DNA of 64,000 nt from Streptomyces violaceusniger Tu 4113 (GTDB taxonomy: Bacteria; Actinomycetota; Actinomycetes; Streptomycetales; Streptomycetaceae): positions 10,354,001-10,418,000 of the forward strand of contig NC_015957.1 in the NCBI RefSeq assembly GCF_000147815.2, read 5' to 3'. The notes beneath the pieces were generated by a model. It worked only from the letters and a program-made list of their open reading frames with translations, did not search any database and was not told the DNA's origin. The translations under genes were made by a program, and so were the position numbers. Shown here in pieces: positions 45,577-54,596 of the stretch (positions are counted from its first letter, which is position 1; each line of letters opens with the position of its first letter).

Positions 45577-46499
45577 CCGTCCCTGATAGCTCCGCGTCGG
45601 TCGTACGGCTCGCCGGCCCCTGGGCCCACCGGGATGTCGCGGCCAACGGCGCGCGTTTCCACATCGCCGAGCTGGGTGACGGCCCGCTGGTACTGCTGCT
45701 GCACGGCTTTCCGCAGTTCTGGTGGGCCTGGCGGCACCAGCTGCCCGCGCTCGCCGACGCCGGCTACCGCGCGGTCGCGATGGACCTGCGCGGGGTGGGC
45801 GGCAGCGACCGTACGCCCCGGGGCTACGACCCGGCCAACCTCGCCCTCGACATCACCGGTGTGATCCGCTCGCTGGGCGAGCCGGACGCCGCGCTCGTCG
45901 GCCATGACCTGGGCGGATACCTGGCGTGGACGGCCGCGGTGATGCGGCCGAAGCTGGTGCGGCGGCTCGCGGTGGCCTCGATGCCGCATCCCCGCCGCTG
46001 GCGCTCGGCGATGCTGGCGGACGTCAAGCAGAGCGCGGCCAGCTCCCATGTGTGGGGCTTCCAGCGGCCCTGGCTGCCCGAGCGCCACCTGGTCGCAGAC
46101 GACGCGGCGGCCGTGGGGCGGCTGATCCGGGAGTGGTCCGGGCCGCGACTGCCCGAGGACGAGGCCGTGGAGGTCTACCGGCGGGCGATGCGCATCCCCT
46201 CGACCGCGCACTGCTCGATCGAGCCGTACCGTTGGATGGTTCGGTCGCTGGCACGGCCGGACGGTTTCCAGTTCAACCGGCGGATGAAGCGGCCGGTGCA
46301 GGTCCCGACCCTGCATCTGCACGGGTCACTCGACCCGGTGATGCGGACCCGCAGCGCGGCGGGCTCCGGGGAGTATGTCGAGGCCCCCTACCGCTGGCGG
46401 CTCTTCGACGGGCTCGGCCACTTCCCGCACGAGGAGGACCCCCGGGCCTTCACCTCCGAGCTGATCAACTGGCTGAAGGACCCCGAACCCGACCGCTGA
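45573..46499 (+). CDS. alpha/beta hydrolase, epoxide-hydrolase-like
   Basis: 308 residues. LLLHGFPQFWWAWRHQLPAL (about residues 41-60) holds the HGFP oxyanion motif; ALVGHDLGGYLAW has Asp as nucleophile, as in epoxide hydrolases and haloalkane dehalogenases rather than Ser esterases. The acid is probably in HGSLDPVMR and the base His in GLGHFPHEEDP. It is a cytosolic enzyme. It overlaps the holin-X gene by four bases (ATGA), so they are co-translated. The M. tuberculosis block has an epoxide hydrolase (EphE, Rv3670) in the matching place. Its substrate is unknown. Confidence 0.9.
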   Translation: MTVPDSSASVVRLAGPWAHRDVAANGARFHIAELGDGPLVLLLHGFPQFWWAWRHQLPALADAGYRAVAMDLRGVGGSDRTPRGYDPANLALDITGVIRSLGEPDAALVGHDLGGYLAWTAAVMRPKLVRRLAVASMPHPRRWRSAMLADVKQSAASSHVWGFQRPWLPERHLVADDAAAVGRLIREWSGPRLPEDEAVEVYRRAMRIPSTAHCSIEPYRWMVRSLARPDGFQFNRRMKRPVQVPTLHLHGSLDPVMRTRSAAGSGEYVEAPYRWRLFDGLGHFPHEEDPRAFTSELINWLKDPEPDR

Positions 46500-46642
46500 G
46501 CGGCGTCGGCCGTACGCATTCCGACCGCGTCACAACGAGCGGGCGAACATCTGTTTTTCGAACAGCCAATTGCCTGGAGCATAGGCCAATTGCCGCAGCC
46601 ACCGGCGATTACGGACCTTGGGTCAGGGGCAGACACCGAGGT

Positions 46643-46846
46643 ATGGGCTGGACTCACGACTACCGTGACGCACCAAACAGCCGCGGCCCCCAGGCCGCCG
46701 CTCCTGCCAATGCCGCGCTGAGTGTTTCCGAGCGGGGCGGCTCCGGGCCTACCCAAGGCCATGACCCGAACCTCGGGATTCCCCGCATCATCCGCCGCCG
46801 GGCCCGGTGGGTCTCGGCGCGGTTGCGCCATCCACGCGGCCGCTAG
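46643..46846 (+). CDS. small basic protein, hypothetical
   Basis: A 67-codon frame starting MGWTHDYRDAP and ending RRRARWVSARLRHPRGR. The strongly basic tail and GC3-biased codons support coding, but the ribosome site (GAGG) is too close to the ATG to be convincing. The rest of the 500-base gap between the hydrolase and marP (46500-47007) shows no other gene. If real, it could be a small nucleic-acid-binding protein; I do not recognise it. Confidence 0.4.
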   Translation: MGWTHDYRDAPNSRGPQAAAPANAALSVSERGGSGPTQGHDPNLGIPRIIRRRARWVSARLRHPRGR

Positions 46847-47007
46847 CAGCACCTCCGGCGCGGCCCGGGGCCCCGGCGACACCGGAAACCCCTGGTAGCA
46901 CGCTCGGCATCACCGGCATCACCCCGCGTGGGAGGGCCTCTCCGCTCTGGAGGGCCACACTCCGCCGGGCGCATCCGCTCCGGAGGGCATTTCCCTCGGC
47001 CACCGCG

Positions 47008-48207
47008 CTAGAGGGCACACCCCTGGCTGTCCACCGGCTGGTCGGCCGTACGCCCCTTCTCGATGTCCTGGCTCACCTCGTCCGCCGTCAGCGCGTACCC
47101 GGTGTTCGCATCGTCGAGGGACTTGGCGAAGACCACGCCGTATACCCGCCCCTGCGGGGTGAGCAGCGGACCGCCGGAGTTGCCCTGCCGCACGGTCGCG
47201 TACAGCGAGTACACATCGCGGTGCACGGTGGAGCGGCGGTAGATGTCGGGGCCGTTGGCCTCGATACGGCCGCGGACCCGGGCGGCGCGCACATCGAAGG
47301 CGCCGTTCTCCGGGAAGCCGGCGACGATCGCGCCGTCACCGGAGCGCGCGTCGTCCTGGGCGAACTGGAGTGCCGGGGCCTGCAGCGAGGGCACATCGAG
47401 GACCGCGATATCGCGCTTCCAGTCGTAGAGCACGACCTTGGCGTCGTACAGCCGGCCCTCGCCGCCTATCTGTACGGTCGGGTCGCTGACGCCGCCGACG
47501 ACATGGGCGTTGGTCATGACCCGGTTCGGTGCGAAGACGAAGCCGCTGCCCTCGAGGACCTTGCCGCAGCTCGGGGCGGTGCCGACGACCTTGACGATGC
47601 TCTCCTGCGCCCGGGTGGCCACCGGGGACTGGGCGAGCGCGGGATCGGGCTGTGGCACCGAGGTGATCGGCTCGTTGGCGAAGGGCGAGAAGACCTGCGG
47701 GAAGCCGTTCTGCGCGAGCACGGACGAGAAGTCGGTGAACCACGTGTTCGCCTCGTCCGGAACGACGCGGGAGACCCCGAGCAGCACCTTGGAGTCACGG
47801 ACCTCCCTGCCCAGGGTGGGGAGCGAGGTCTGGGCCACCAGGGAGCCGATCAGCCAGGCCACCAGCAGCATGGCCAGGACGTTCACCAGCGCGCCGCCGG
47901 TCGCGTCCAGGGCGCGCGCCGGTGACCAGGTGATGTACCGCCGCAGCTTGTTCCCCAGGTGAGTGGTGGTGGCCTGGCCGACCGAGGCACACACGATCAC
48001 CAGGACGATCGCCACCACGGCACCGACCGTGCCGGGGGAATTCTTGTCGGTCGTGCCGTCCCACATGAGCGGCAGCAGATAGACCGCGATCAGCCCACCC
48101 CCGATGAACCCCGTCACCGACAGCACACCGACGACGAAGCCCTGGCGGTAACCGACGACCGCGAACCATACGGCGGCGAGCAGCAGCAGGATGTCCAGCA
48201 CATTCAC
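47008..48207 (-). CDS. marP: MarP-type membrane serine protease
   Basis: 399 residues. The N-terminal CvpA-like region has four membrane helices (about residues 1-145). The extracytoplasmic chymotrypsin-like domain has His in TNAHVVGG, Asp in RDIAVLDV and Ser in RQGNSGGPLL. Two Cys (SCGKV and the final QGCAL) may form the redox-sensitive disulfide known in M. tuberculosis MarP (Rv3671c), which guards acid resistance through peptidoglycan-hydrolase cleavage. Start GTG 48207. It precedes a NUDIX gene and nth in the same order as in mycobacteria. Confidence 0.94.
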   Translation of the reverse strand: MNVLDILLLLAAVWFAVVGYRQGFVVGVLSVTGFIGGGLIAVYLLPLMWDGTTDKNSPGTVGAVVAIVLVIVCASVGQATTTHLGNKLRRYITWSPARALDATGGALVNVLAMLLVAWLIGSLVAQTSLPTLGREVRDSKVLLGVSRVVPDEANTWFTDFSSVLAQNGFPQVFSPFANEPITSVPQPDPALAQSPVATRAQESIVKVVGTAPSCGKVLEGSGFVFAPNRVMTNAHVVGGVSDPTVQIGGEGRLYDAKVVLYDWKRDIAVLDVPSLQAPALQFAQDDARSGDGAIVAGFPENGAFDVRAARVRGRIEANGPDIYRRSTVHRDVYSLYATVRQGNSGGPLLTPQGRVYGVVFAKSLDDANTGYALTADEVSQDIEKGRTADQPVDSQGCAL

Positions 48208-48219
48208 CGGAACACCGTC

Positions 48220-48906
48220 TCACGCGCGCCAGTCGAGTGAGACGTGCTTGGCGCGGTCCCACGGTCGCTCCCACCCCGCGAAATGCAGGATGCGATCGAT
48301 CACTCCGGCCGTGAAGCCCCAGACCAGAGCGGATCCCACCAGGAAGGCGGGCCCCCGGTGGCCGCTGGGGTGGACGGTCGTGGCCCGGTTCGCCGGGTCC
48401 GTGAGATCCGCCACGGGAACCGTGAAGACCCGGGCGGTCTCGGCCGGGTCCACGGCCCCGACCGGGCTGGGCCGGCGCCACCAGCCGAGCACCGGGGTGA
48501 CGACGAAACCGCTCACCGGGATGTAGAGCCGCGGCAGCACGGCGAAGACCTGCACCCCCGAGGGGTCGAGCCCGGTCTCCTCCTCGGCCTCGCGCAGCGC
48601 CGCGCGCAGCGGGCCCTCCTCGTCCGGATCCCCGTCCTCCGGGTCGAGGGCGCCGCCGGGGAAGGAGGGCTGGCCGGCGTGCGAGCGCAGCGAGCCGGAG
48701 CGCTCCATGAGGAGCAGCTCCGGGCCGTCGGCGCCCTCGCCGAAGAGCACCAGCACGGCGGAGGGGCGGCCGCCGCCCTGCGGGGGCGGCAGGAACCGGC
48801 TCAGCTGACGCGGCTCGATCGTCTCGGCCAGCCGCGCCACCGGCAGCAGCCACTCGGGCAGCCCATGGGCGCTGACCTCCACGTCCCCGCCGTACGTGCT
48901 CGTCAC
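48220..48906 (-). CDS. NUDIX hydrolase, CoA pyrophosphatase type
   Basis: 228 residues. [24 protein letters not shown] is the signature that marks CoA-diphosphatase NUDIX proteins, ahead of the NUDIX box ([13 protein letters not shown] with the catalytic glutamates). It probably cleaves oxidised CoA into phosphopantetheine and ADP. GTG 48906 overlaps the nth stop (GTGA), so it is translated with nth. The marP gene follows 12 bases later. Confidence 0.9.
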   Translation of the reverse strand: MTSTYGGDVEVSAHGLPEWLLPVARLAETIEPRQLSRFLPPPQGGGRPSAVLVLFGEGADGPELLLMERSGSLRSHAGQPSFPGGALDPEDGDPDEEGPLRAALREAEEETGLDPSGVQVFAVLPRLYIPVSGFVVTPVLGWWRRPSPVGAVDPAETARVFTVPVADLTDPANRATTVHPSGHRGPAFLVGSALVWGFTAGVIDRILHFAGWERPWDRAKHVSLDWRA

Positions 48907-49817
48907 TCGGCAGCTCCCAGGGGGGCGGCGGGACGGCCGGGGTAGTCGGACGGCGGGCGCAGGCGCTGGCCCGGCTGGCCGCCCATCTCGTACTTCAGCA
49001 GCTTCTTCGCCTTGTCCGGGTCGGTCTCGCCCTCCCCGTACGCCGGGCAGAGCGGGGCGATCGGGCAGGCGCCGCACGCGGGCTTGCGGGCGTGGCAGAC
49101 GCGGCGGCCGTGGAAGATGATGCGGTGCGAGAGCATCGTCCACTCGCTCTTGGGGAAGAGCGCGGCGATCTCCGCCTCGACCTTCTCGGGGTCCTCCTGG
49201 GCGGTCCACTTCCAGCGCCGCACCAGCCGCCCGAAGTGGGTGTCCACGGTCAGGCCCGGCACCCCGAAGGCATTGCCGAGCACCACATTGGCCGTCTTAC
49301 GGCCGACACCGGGCAGCGTGACCAGATCCTCGAGCCGGCCCGGAACCTCGCCGCCGAAGCGATCGCGGAGGGCGGCGGACAGGCCCAGCAGCGATTTGGC
49401 CTTGGCGCGGAAGAAGCCGGTCGGGCGGATCAGCTGCTCCAGGGCCTCCGGGTCGGCCGCCGCCATGTCCTCGGGTGCCGGATAGGCGGCGAAGAGCGCG
49501 GGGGTGGTCTGGTTGACCCGCAGATCGGTGGTCTGGGCGGACAGGACCGTGGCCACCAGCAACTGGAAGGGGCTCTCGAAGTCCAGCTCGGGATGGGCGT
49601 ACGGATACACCTCGGCGAGCTCGCGATTGATGCGCCGGGCACGGCGGACGAGGGCGAGCCGGGACTCGGGGCGGGCGCCCTTCGAGCCCTTGACCGATTT
49701 ATGCGGCTTCGCGGCTTCTGCCGACTCAGCGGACCCTTGTTCGCCCACGGCGGAATTACGAGGTGCGGTCACCCGTCCGGCCCCCTTGCCCTGTGCTCTC
49801 ACCGGCGTATTGGACAC
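48903..49817 (-). CDS. nth: endonuclease III
   Basis: 304 residues, with a 50-residue basic N-terminal extension. It excises oxidised pyrimidines. The helix-hairpin-helix [14 protein letters not shown] holds the catalytic Lys (about residue 172), and [13 protein letters not shown] the catalytic Asp. The 4Fe-4S cluster ligands are [17 protein letters not shown] (C-x6-C-x2-C-x5-C). Start GTG 49817; the start in the extension is uncertain. It is divergent from crp with 179 bases between them. Confidence 0.96.
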   Translation of the reverse strand: MSNTPVRAQGKGAGRVTAPRNSAVGEQGSAESAEAAKPHKSVKGSKGARPESRLALVRRARRINRELAEVYPYAHPELDFESPFQLLVATVLSAQTTDLRVNQTTPALFAAYPAPEDMAAADPEALEQLIRPTGFFRAKAKSLLGLSAALRDRFGGEVPGRLEDLVTLPGVGRKTANVVLGNAFGVPGLTVDTHFGRLVRRWKWTAQEDPEKVEAEIAALFPKSEWTMLSHRIIFHGRRVCHARKPACGACPIAPLCPAYGEGETDPDKAKKLLKYEMGGQPGQRLRPPSDYPGRPAAPLGAAE

Positions 49818-49919
49818 CCGGCCAGCCTAAGCCCACCCACTGACATCCGCCCCGGCCACCGCGAAGAGGTCCCCAATCGGACCCCTGCCGCACAGCTCGG
49901 GAGGCCAGTGCGTCAAACT

Positions 49920-49934
49920 TGTGATTGATCGCAC
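49920..49934 (+). promoter_or_regulatory. possible Crp site in the crp promoter
   Basis: TGTGATTGATCGCAC, about 63-77 bases upstream of the crp start, is one change away from the Streptomyces Crp half-site pattern GTG-N6-GNCAC and resembles TGTGA-N6-TCACA. It lies between the divergent nth and crp genes, so autoregulation is plausible. This is a match by eye only. Confidence 0.35.
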
Positions 49935-49996
49935 TGTTTTACCGTCCGGCATCATGGGGACGTCGGTCCCCTGTGCATGTCGACAAGGAGAGACTC

Positions 49997-50671
49997 GTGG
50001 ACGACGTTCTGCGGCGCGCCCCGCTCTTCGCGGCGCTCGATGACGAGCAGGCCGCTGAGCTGCGCGCCTCCATGGGAGAGGTCACCCTCGCACGGGGTGA
50101 CGCGCTCTTCCACGAAGGGGACCCCGGCGATCGCCTGTACGTGGTCACCGAGGGCAAGGTGAAGCTCCACCGCACCTCTCCCGATGGCCGCGAGAACATG
50201 CTCGCCGTGCTCGGTCCCGGCGAGCTGATCGGCGAACTGTCGCTTTTCGACCCCGGCCCGCGTACCGCCACCGCCACCGCCCTGACCGAGGTCAAGCTGC
50301 TCGGCCTCGGCCACGGCGATCTGCAGCCGTGGCTGAACGCCCGGCCCGAGGTCGCCTCCGCGCTGCTGCGCGCGGTCGCCCGGCGCCTGCGCAAGACCAA
50401 CGACCAGATGTCCGACCTCGTCTTCTCCGACGTCCCCGGTCGGGTCGCCAGGGCCCTGCTGGACCTGTCGCGCCGCTTCGGCGTGCAGTCGGAGGAGGGC
50501 ATCCACGTCGTCCACGACCTGACCCAGGAGGAACTGGCCCAGCTGGTCGGCGCCTCCCGCGAGACCGTCAACAAGGCGCTCGCCGACTTCGCGGGCCGCG
50601 GCTGGCTGCGGCTGGAGGCGCGCGCGGTGATCCTGCTGGACGTCGAGCGGCTGGCCAAGCGCTCCCGCTGA
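49997..50671 (+). CDS. crp: Crp/Fnr-family transcription factor (cAMP receptor protein)
   Basis: 224 residues, as in S. coelicolor Crp. The cNMP-binding domain (about 1-120) has EGDPGDRLYVV and the phosphate-binding cassette GELIGELSLFDPGPRTATATA. The winged helix has the recognition helix in TQEELAQLVGASRETVNKAL (about 175-194). With cAMP it controls spore germination and many antibiotic clusters. GTG 49997 follows AAGGAGA. It ends at a strong hairpin (50716-50753). Confidence 0.97.
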   Translation: MDDVLRRAPLFAALDDEQAAELRASMGEVTLARGDALFHEGDPGDRLYVVTEGKVKLHRTSPDGRENMLAVLGPGELIGELSLFDPGPRTATATALTEVKLLGLGHGDLQPWLNARPEVASALLRAVARRLRKTNDQMSDLVFSDVPGRVARALLDLSRRFGVQSEEGIHVVHDLTQEELAQLVGASRETVNKALADFAGRGWLRLEARAVILLDVERLAKRSR

Positions 50672-50715
50672 CGCCGGACGGAACCGCCGGACGGAGCGGA
50701 TACGCGAAAACGGAA

Positions 50716-50753
50716 CGTAAGGGCCCCGCCGGGATTCCGGCGGGGCCCTTACG
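50716..50753. terminator. crp terminator
   Basis: A perfect 17-bp stem (50716-50732 with 50737-50753) and a four-base loop. It lies 45 bases past the crp stop and can also serve the convergent MBL-fold gene. Confidence 0.9.
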
Positions 50754-50782
50754 GCGCGATTCCGGCGGGGCCCTTACGGCGC
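50733..50782. repeat. 25-bp tandem duplication of a terminator arm
   Basis: GATTCCGGCGGGGCCCTTAC plus GGCGC is present twice in direct contact (50733-50757, 50758-50782). The first copy provides the 3' arm of the crp terminator, so two alternative 3' arms are available for one 5' arm. Most likely recent slippage. Confidence 0.85.
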
Positions 50783-50868
50783 TCCTGAGCGGGCGGACCA
50801 CAGGCTGTGGAGCCACAGGCCGCAGCCCCGCAAGAGCTCCAGCCGCACAAGCTCCAGGAGGACCGGCC

Positions 50869-51699
50869 TCAGATCAGCCCGTGCTCGCGCAGATAGTCCA
50901 GCTGGGCCCGTACCGACAGCTCCGCCGCCGGCCACAGGGACCGGTCCACGTCCGCGTACACATGCGCCACGACCTCCGAGGGCGTCCGGTGCCCGTCCTC
51001 GACGGCCGTCTCCACCTGCGCGAGCCGGTTGGCGCGATGCGCGAGGTAGTACTCCACGACGCCCCGGGCGTCGTTCAGCACCGGCCCGTGGCCCGGCAGG
51101 ACGGTGTCCACCCCGTCGTCCACCGCCAGCGAGCGCAGCCGCCGCAGCGAGTCCAGATAGTCGCCGAGCCGCCCGTCCGGATGCGCGACGACGGTCGTGC
51201 CCCGCCCGAGCACCGTGTCGCCCGTAAGGACCGCGCCATCGGCCGGAAGGTGGAAGGACAGCGAGTCGGCGGTGTGGCCGGGTGTGGGCACCACCCGTAG
51301 CTCCAGACCGCCGGTGGTTATGACGTCCCCCAGCCCCAGCCCCTCGTCCCCCAGCCGCAGGGCCGGATCCAGGGCCCTTACGGACGTCCGGGTCAGCTCG
51401 GCGAAGCGCGCCGCGCCCTCCGCGTGGTCCGGGTGGCCATGGGTGAGCAGGGTCAGCGCGACCCGTCTGCCCGCCCGCTCGGCGGTCGCGATGACGTCCT
51501 TGAGGTGTGCGTCGTCGAGCGGGCCGGGGTCGATGACGACGGCGAGGTCGGAGTCGGGCTCGGCGACGATCCAGGTGTTGGTGCCGTCCAGCGTCATGGG
51601 CGAGGCGTTCGGCGCCAGGACGCAGAAGGCCCGGTCGGTGGCCGGGCCGCCGATGGTGCCCCCACGCGGCTGGCCGGGAAGAGCGGATGCGTACGTCAT
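50869..51699 (-). CDS. MBL-fold metallo-hydrolase
   Basis: 276 residues. Metal ligands are in LTHGHPDHAEG (HxHxDH, about residues 86-91), TPGHTADS, LTGDTVLG and LPGHGPV. It is the RNase Z/glyoxalase-II-like type of the actinobacterial block (Rv3677c position). A C-terminal winged-helix-like region (PSEVVAHVYADVDRSLWPAAELSVRAQLDYL) is also seen in LACTB2-like proteins, suggesting a nuclease or thioester hydrolase. The start overlaps the end of the NUDIX gene by four bases. Confidence 0.9.
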   Translation of the reverse strand: MTYASALPGQPRGGTIGGPATDRAFCVLAPNASPMTLDGTNTWIVAEPDSDLAVVIDPGPLDDAHLKDVIATAERAGRRVALTLLTHGHPDHAEGAARFAELTRTSVRALDPALRLGDEGLGLGDVITTGGLELRVVPTPGHTADSLSFHLPADGAVLTGDTVLGRGTTVVAHPDGRLGDYLDSLRRLRSLAVDDGVDTVLPGHGPVLNDARGVVEYYLAHRANRLAQVETAVEDGHRTPSEVVAHVYADVDRSLWPAAELSVRAQLDYLREHGLI

Positions 51700-52763
51700 G
51701 CGGAGGGTCCCCCCGTGGCTCCCGGGATGTGCTTGGTGAACTCATCATGACCCGGCCAGCTCAACACCAGTTCCCCGTTTTCGACCCGCGCCTGGGCCAG
51801 GACCGGCGTCAGATCCCGGTCCGCCGCCGCGGCCAGTGCGTCGGCGACCGAGCCGTGGGCCGCGAGCTGGCGCAGCGTCGCGATCGTGGGCGGCATCATC
51901 AGCAGCTCGCCCCGGTCGTAGCCGTCGGCCGCGTCGGCCGGGCGGATCCAGACGGTCCGGTCCGCCTCCGTGGAGGCGTTACGGGTGCGCTGCCCCCGCG
52001 GCAGCGCAGCCACGAAGAACCAGGTGTCGTAGCGGCGCGGTTCGAACTCCGGGGTGATCCAGCGCGCCCAGCAGCCCAGCAGATCCGAGCGGAGCACAAG
52101 CCCCCGGCGGTCCAGGAACTCCGCGAACGACAGATCCCGGGCGACCAGCGCCGCGCGGTCCGCCTCCCAGTCGTCCCCCGTCGTGTCCGCGACCACGGTG
52201 TGTGGCGTCGGGCCCGCGAGCAGGACCCCCGCCTCCTCGAAGGTCTCGCGGACCGCCGCGCACACGATGGCCTGAGCCTGCGTCGCCTCGCTCGGGTCCA
52301 GGCCCAGTCGCCGCGCCCACTGCGCCCGCGAGGGACCGGCCCAGGTGACCATCCGCTCGTCGCGCGGGTCCACGGAACCGCCCGGATAGGCGTACGCGCC
52401 TCCGGCGAAGGCCATGGAGGCGCGTCTGCGCAGCATGTAGACGGCGAGCCCGTCGGCCCCTCCCGCCGCGTCCCGCAGGCCCTCTGGGGGCGTTTCAGAA
52501 CCTTCGGGGGCCTCCGCGGGCTCCGGCACCGTGTCGAGCCTCTCCGGTGCGTCGAGCTCGTCCGGCGAGTGCTCCCCGTCCCCGTCCCGGGCGTCCTGTG
52601 CGTCCTGTGGTGTGTCCTGCCCGTCCGTTCCGTCCGGTCCGTCCCGCAGCAGCAGCACGGTGGCGGCCCGGCGCGGTGTCACCGGTGTGAGCTCGCCCGC
52701 CGACAAGAGGCGGATCCGCTCTGGCCACTCGGGTGGATACCACTGGCCATTCGTAGTGGACAT
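51696..52763 (-). CDS. NUDIX hydrolase with acidic insert
   Basis: 355 residues. VLLLRDG begins the fold; a long acidic, disordered insert (about residues 42-100) separates it from the strand LAVYMLRRRASMAFAGGAYAYPGG. The NUDIX box is shifted: AAVRETFEEAGVLL has the REtxEE glutamates, with an insertion before it. This matches the RNUDIX/NUDT19-like type, whose animal relative hydrolyses CoA esters. It pairs with the MBL gene through a four-base overlap. Confidence 0.88.
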   Translation of the reverse strand: MSTTNGQWYPPEWPERIRLLSAGELTPVTPRRAATVLLLRDGPDGTDGQDTPQDAQDARDGDGEHSPDELDAPERLDTVPEPAEAPEGSETPPEGLRDAAGGADGLAVYMLRRRASMAFAGGAYAYPGGSVDPRDERMVTWAGPSRAQWARRLGLDPSEATQAQAIVCAAVRETFEEAGVLLAGPTPHTVVADTTGDDWEADRAALVARDLSFAEFLDRRGLVLRSDLLGCWARWITPEFEPRRYDTWFFVAALPRGQRTRNASTEADRTVWIRPADAADGYDRGELLMMPPTIATLRQLAAHGSVADALAAAADRDLTPVLAQARVENGELVLSWPGHDEFTKHIPGATGGPSA

Positions 52764-52923
52764 GGCCGGATGCTATGCGCTTACGGGCTGATGTTCGAGT
52801 GGCACCGGCGGCGCCACGCCGGGGCCGGCCCGCGTACCGGCGGTCACACCGGTACGCGCCCACCGGCCCACCGGCGCGGCCCGCCCACGGGTCCGGCTCC
52901 CCAGCCCGCGACTTCTACGCTCG

Positions 52924-53391
52924 CTAGTCGGCGACCTCGACCTGGATCTCGACCTCGACCGGCGCGTCCAGCGGCAGCACCGCCACGCCCACCGCGCTGC
53001 GCGCGTGCACGCCCGCGTCGCCCAGGGCCTCGCCCAGCAGCTCGCTCGCACCGTTGACGACACCCGGCTGGCCGGTGAAGTCCGATGCCGAGGCGACGAA
53101 ACCGACGACCTTCACGACACGCACGACGCGGTCGAGGTCACCGACGACCGACTTCACGGCGGCCAGCGCGTTCAGCGCACAGGTGCGCGCCAGCTCCTTG
53201 GCCTCCTCCGGGGTCACCTCCGCGCCGACCTTGCCGGTCACGCCCAGCTTCCCCTCGACCAGCGGCAGCTGGCCCGAGGTGTAGACGTAAGGACCCGTGC
53301 GCAGCGCGGGCACATAGGAGGCCAGGGGCGCCGCGACCTCGGGCAGCTTCAGTCCGAGTCCGGCGAGCCTGCCCTCGACCGTGCCCGCCAT
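52924..53391 (-). CDS. RidA family protein
   Basis: 155 residues of the YjgF/YER057c/UK114 fold: ALRTGPYVYTSGQLPL (about residues 28-43), CALNALAAVKSVVGDLDRVVRVVKVVGFVAS, and the final VAVLPLDAPVEVEIQVEVAD. RidA deaminates reactive enamines and imines made by PLP enzymes. The usual catalytic Arg near the C-terminus (R105 in E. coli, in RXC) is not evident, as in several RidA subgroups, so deaminase activity is unsure. Its ATG shares one base with the preceding DUF4177 stop. Confidence 0.88.
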   Translation of the reverse strand: MAGTVEGRLAGLGLKLPEVAAPLASYVPALRTGPYVYTSGQLPLVEGKLGVTGKVGAEVTPEEAKELARTCALNALAAVKSVVGDLDRVVRVVKVVGFVASASDFTGQPGVVNGASELLGEALGDAGVHARSAVGVAVLPLDAPVEVEIQVEVAD

Positions 53392-53546
53392 CAGCCCTTC
53401 TCCCGCTTCAGGTAGGCCACCAGCTGCTCAGAGTTCGGCCCGGGGACGACCTGGACCAGCTCCCAGCCGTCCTCGCCCCAGGTGTCCAGAATCTGCTTCG
53501 TGGCGTGTACGAGCAGCGGTACGGTCGCATATTCCCACTTGGTCAT
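53391..53546 (-). CDS. small DUF4177 protein
   Basis: 51 residues: MTKWEYATVPLLVH, then GEDGWELVQVVPGPNSEQLVAYLKR. The WEY...DGWELV pattern defines DUF4177. A small beta-alpha-beta fold of unknown function, conserved at this place between the ArsA-like ATPase gene and RidA in actinobacteria. It overlaps the RidA start by one base and the two are surely co-transcribed. Confidence 0.85.
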   Translation of the reverse strand: MTKWEYATVPLLVHATKQILDTWGEDGWELVQVVPGPNSEQLVAYLKREKG

Positions 53547-53618
53547 GGGGCCGACTGTAATGCCTCTCCGCCGGGCCCTGGTGCGTAGGGCGAGGGGCGA
53601 CTGGTTAGGCTCCCCAGT

Positions 53619-54596
53619 GTGAGCAGGCTCCATGTCGTCAGCGGTAAGGGCGGAACCGGCAAGACCACGGTCGCCGCCGCACTCGCGCTGGCCCTCGCGG
53701 CCGAGGGCAGGCGCACCCTGCTGGTCGAGGTCGAAGGCCGTCAGGGCATCGCACAACTCTTCGAAACGGAGCCGCTGCCCTACGAGGAGCGGAAGATCGC
53801 CACCGCGCCGGGCGGCGGGGAGGTGCACGCTCTGGCGATCGACCCGGAGTTCGCACTTCTGGACTACCTCCATATGTTCTACAAACTGGGCTCGGCCGGA
53901 CGTGCCCTCAAGAAGCTCGGTGCGATCGACTTCGCGACCACCATCGCGCCGGGGCTGCGGGACGTCCTGTTGACCGGCAAGGCGTGCGAGGCGGTGCGCC
54001 GTAAGGGCAAGGACGGCCGCTTCGTCTACGACTCCGTGGTCATGGACGCGCCGCCCACCGGCCGGATCACCCGCTTCCTGAACGTCAACGACGAGGTGGC
54101 GGGGCTGGCCCGGACCGGCCCGATACACAACCAGGCACAAGCCGTGATGCGCGTCCTGAAGTCGCCCCAGACGGCGGTCCACATGGTGACCCTGCTGGAG
54201 GAGATGCCGGTCCAAGAGACCGCGGACGGCATCTCCGAGCTGCGCGCGGACGGCCTCCCGACGGGCGGGGTCATCATCAACATGGTGCGGCCCGCGGTCC
54301 TCGACCACGAGACCGTCGAGGCCGTCGCCAACGGACGGCGCGCGGCCGTCGCCAAGGCGCTATCCCAGGCGGGCCTGGGCGGTGCGCGCCGCGGCGGCAT
54401 GGCCGAGCGGCTGGTCGACCCGCTGCTGGAGCAGGCGCGGGAGCACGCCGAGCGGGTGGCGCTGGAGCGGGCGCAGCGCGCCGAGCTGACCGGCCTGGGG
54501 CTGCCGCTGCACGAGTTGGAGCTGCTCACGGACGGCATCGACCTGGCGGGGCTCTACCGGCTCGCGGTGGATCTGCGCAAGCAGTGGCCGGCATGA
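53619..54596 (+). CDS. ArsA/GET3-like ATPase (first of pair)
   Basis: 325 residues. The deviant Walker A is VSGKGGTGKTTVAAALAL (about residues 7-24); switch I lies near VEVEGRQGIAQLF; VVMDAPPTGRITRFL is Walker B and switch II. No arsenite-binding cysteine triad is present, so it is not an arsenic pump subunit. The pair Rv3679-Rv3680 in M. tuberculosis forms a heteromer involved in metabolic-stress tolerance. Start GTG 53619, and the ATGA overlap with the second gene implies a heteromeric complex. Confidence 0.93.
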   Translation: MSRLHVVSGKGGTGKTTVAAALALALAAEGRRTLLVEVEGRQGIAQLFETEPLPYEERKIATAPGGGEVHALAIDPEFALLDYLHMFYKLGSAGRALKKLGAIDFATTIAPGLRDVLLTGKACEAVRRKGKDGRFVYDSVVMDAPPTGRITRFLNVNDEVAGLARTGPIHNQAQAVMRVLKSPQTAVHMVTLLEEMPVQETADGISELRADGLPTGGVIINMVRPAVLDHETVEAVANGRRAAVAKALSQAGLGGARRGGMAERLVDPLLEQAREHAERVALERAQRAELTGLGLPLHELELLTDGIDLAGLYRLAVDLRKQWPA

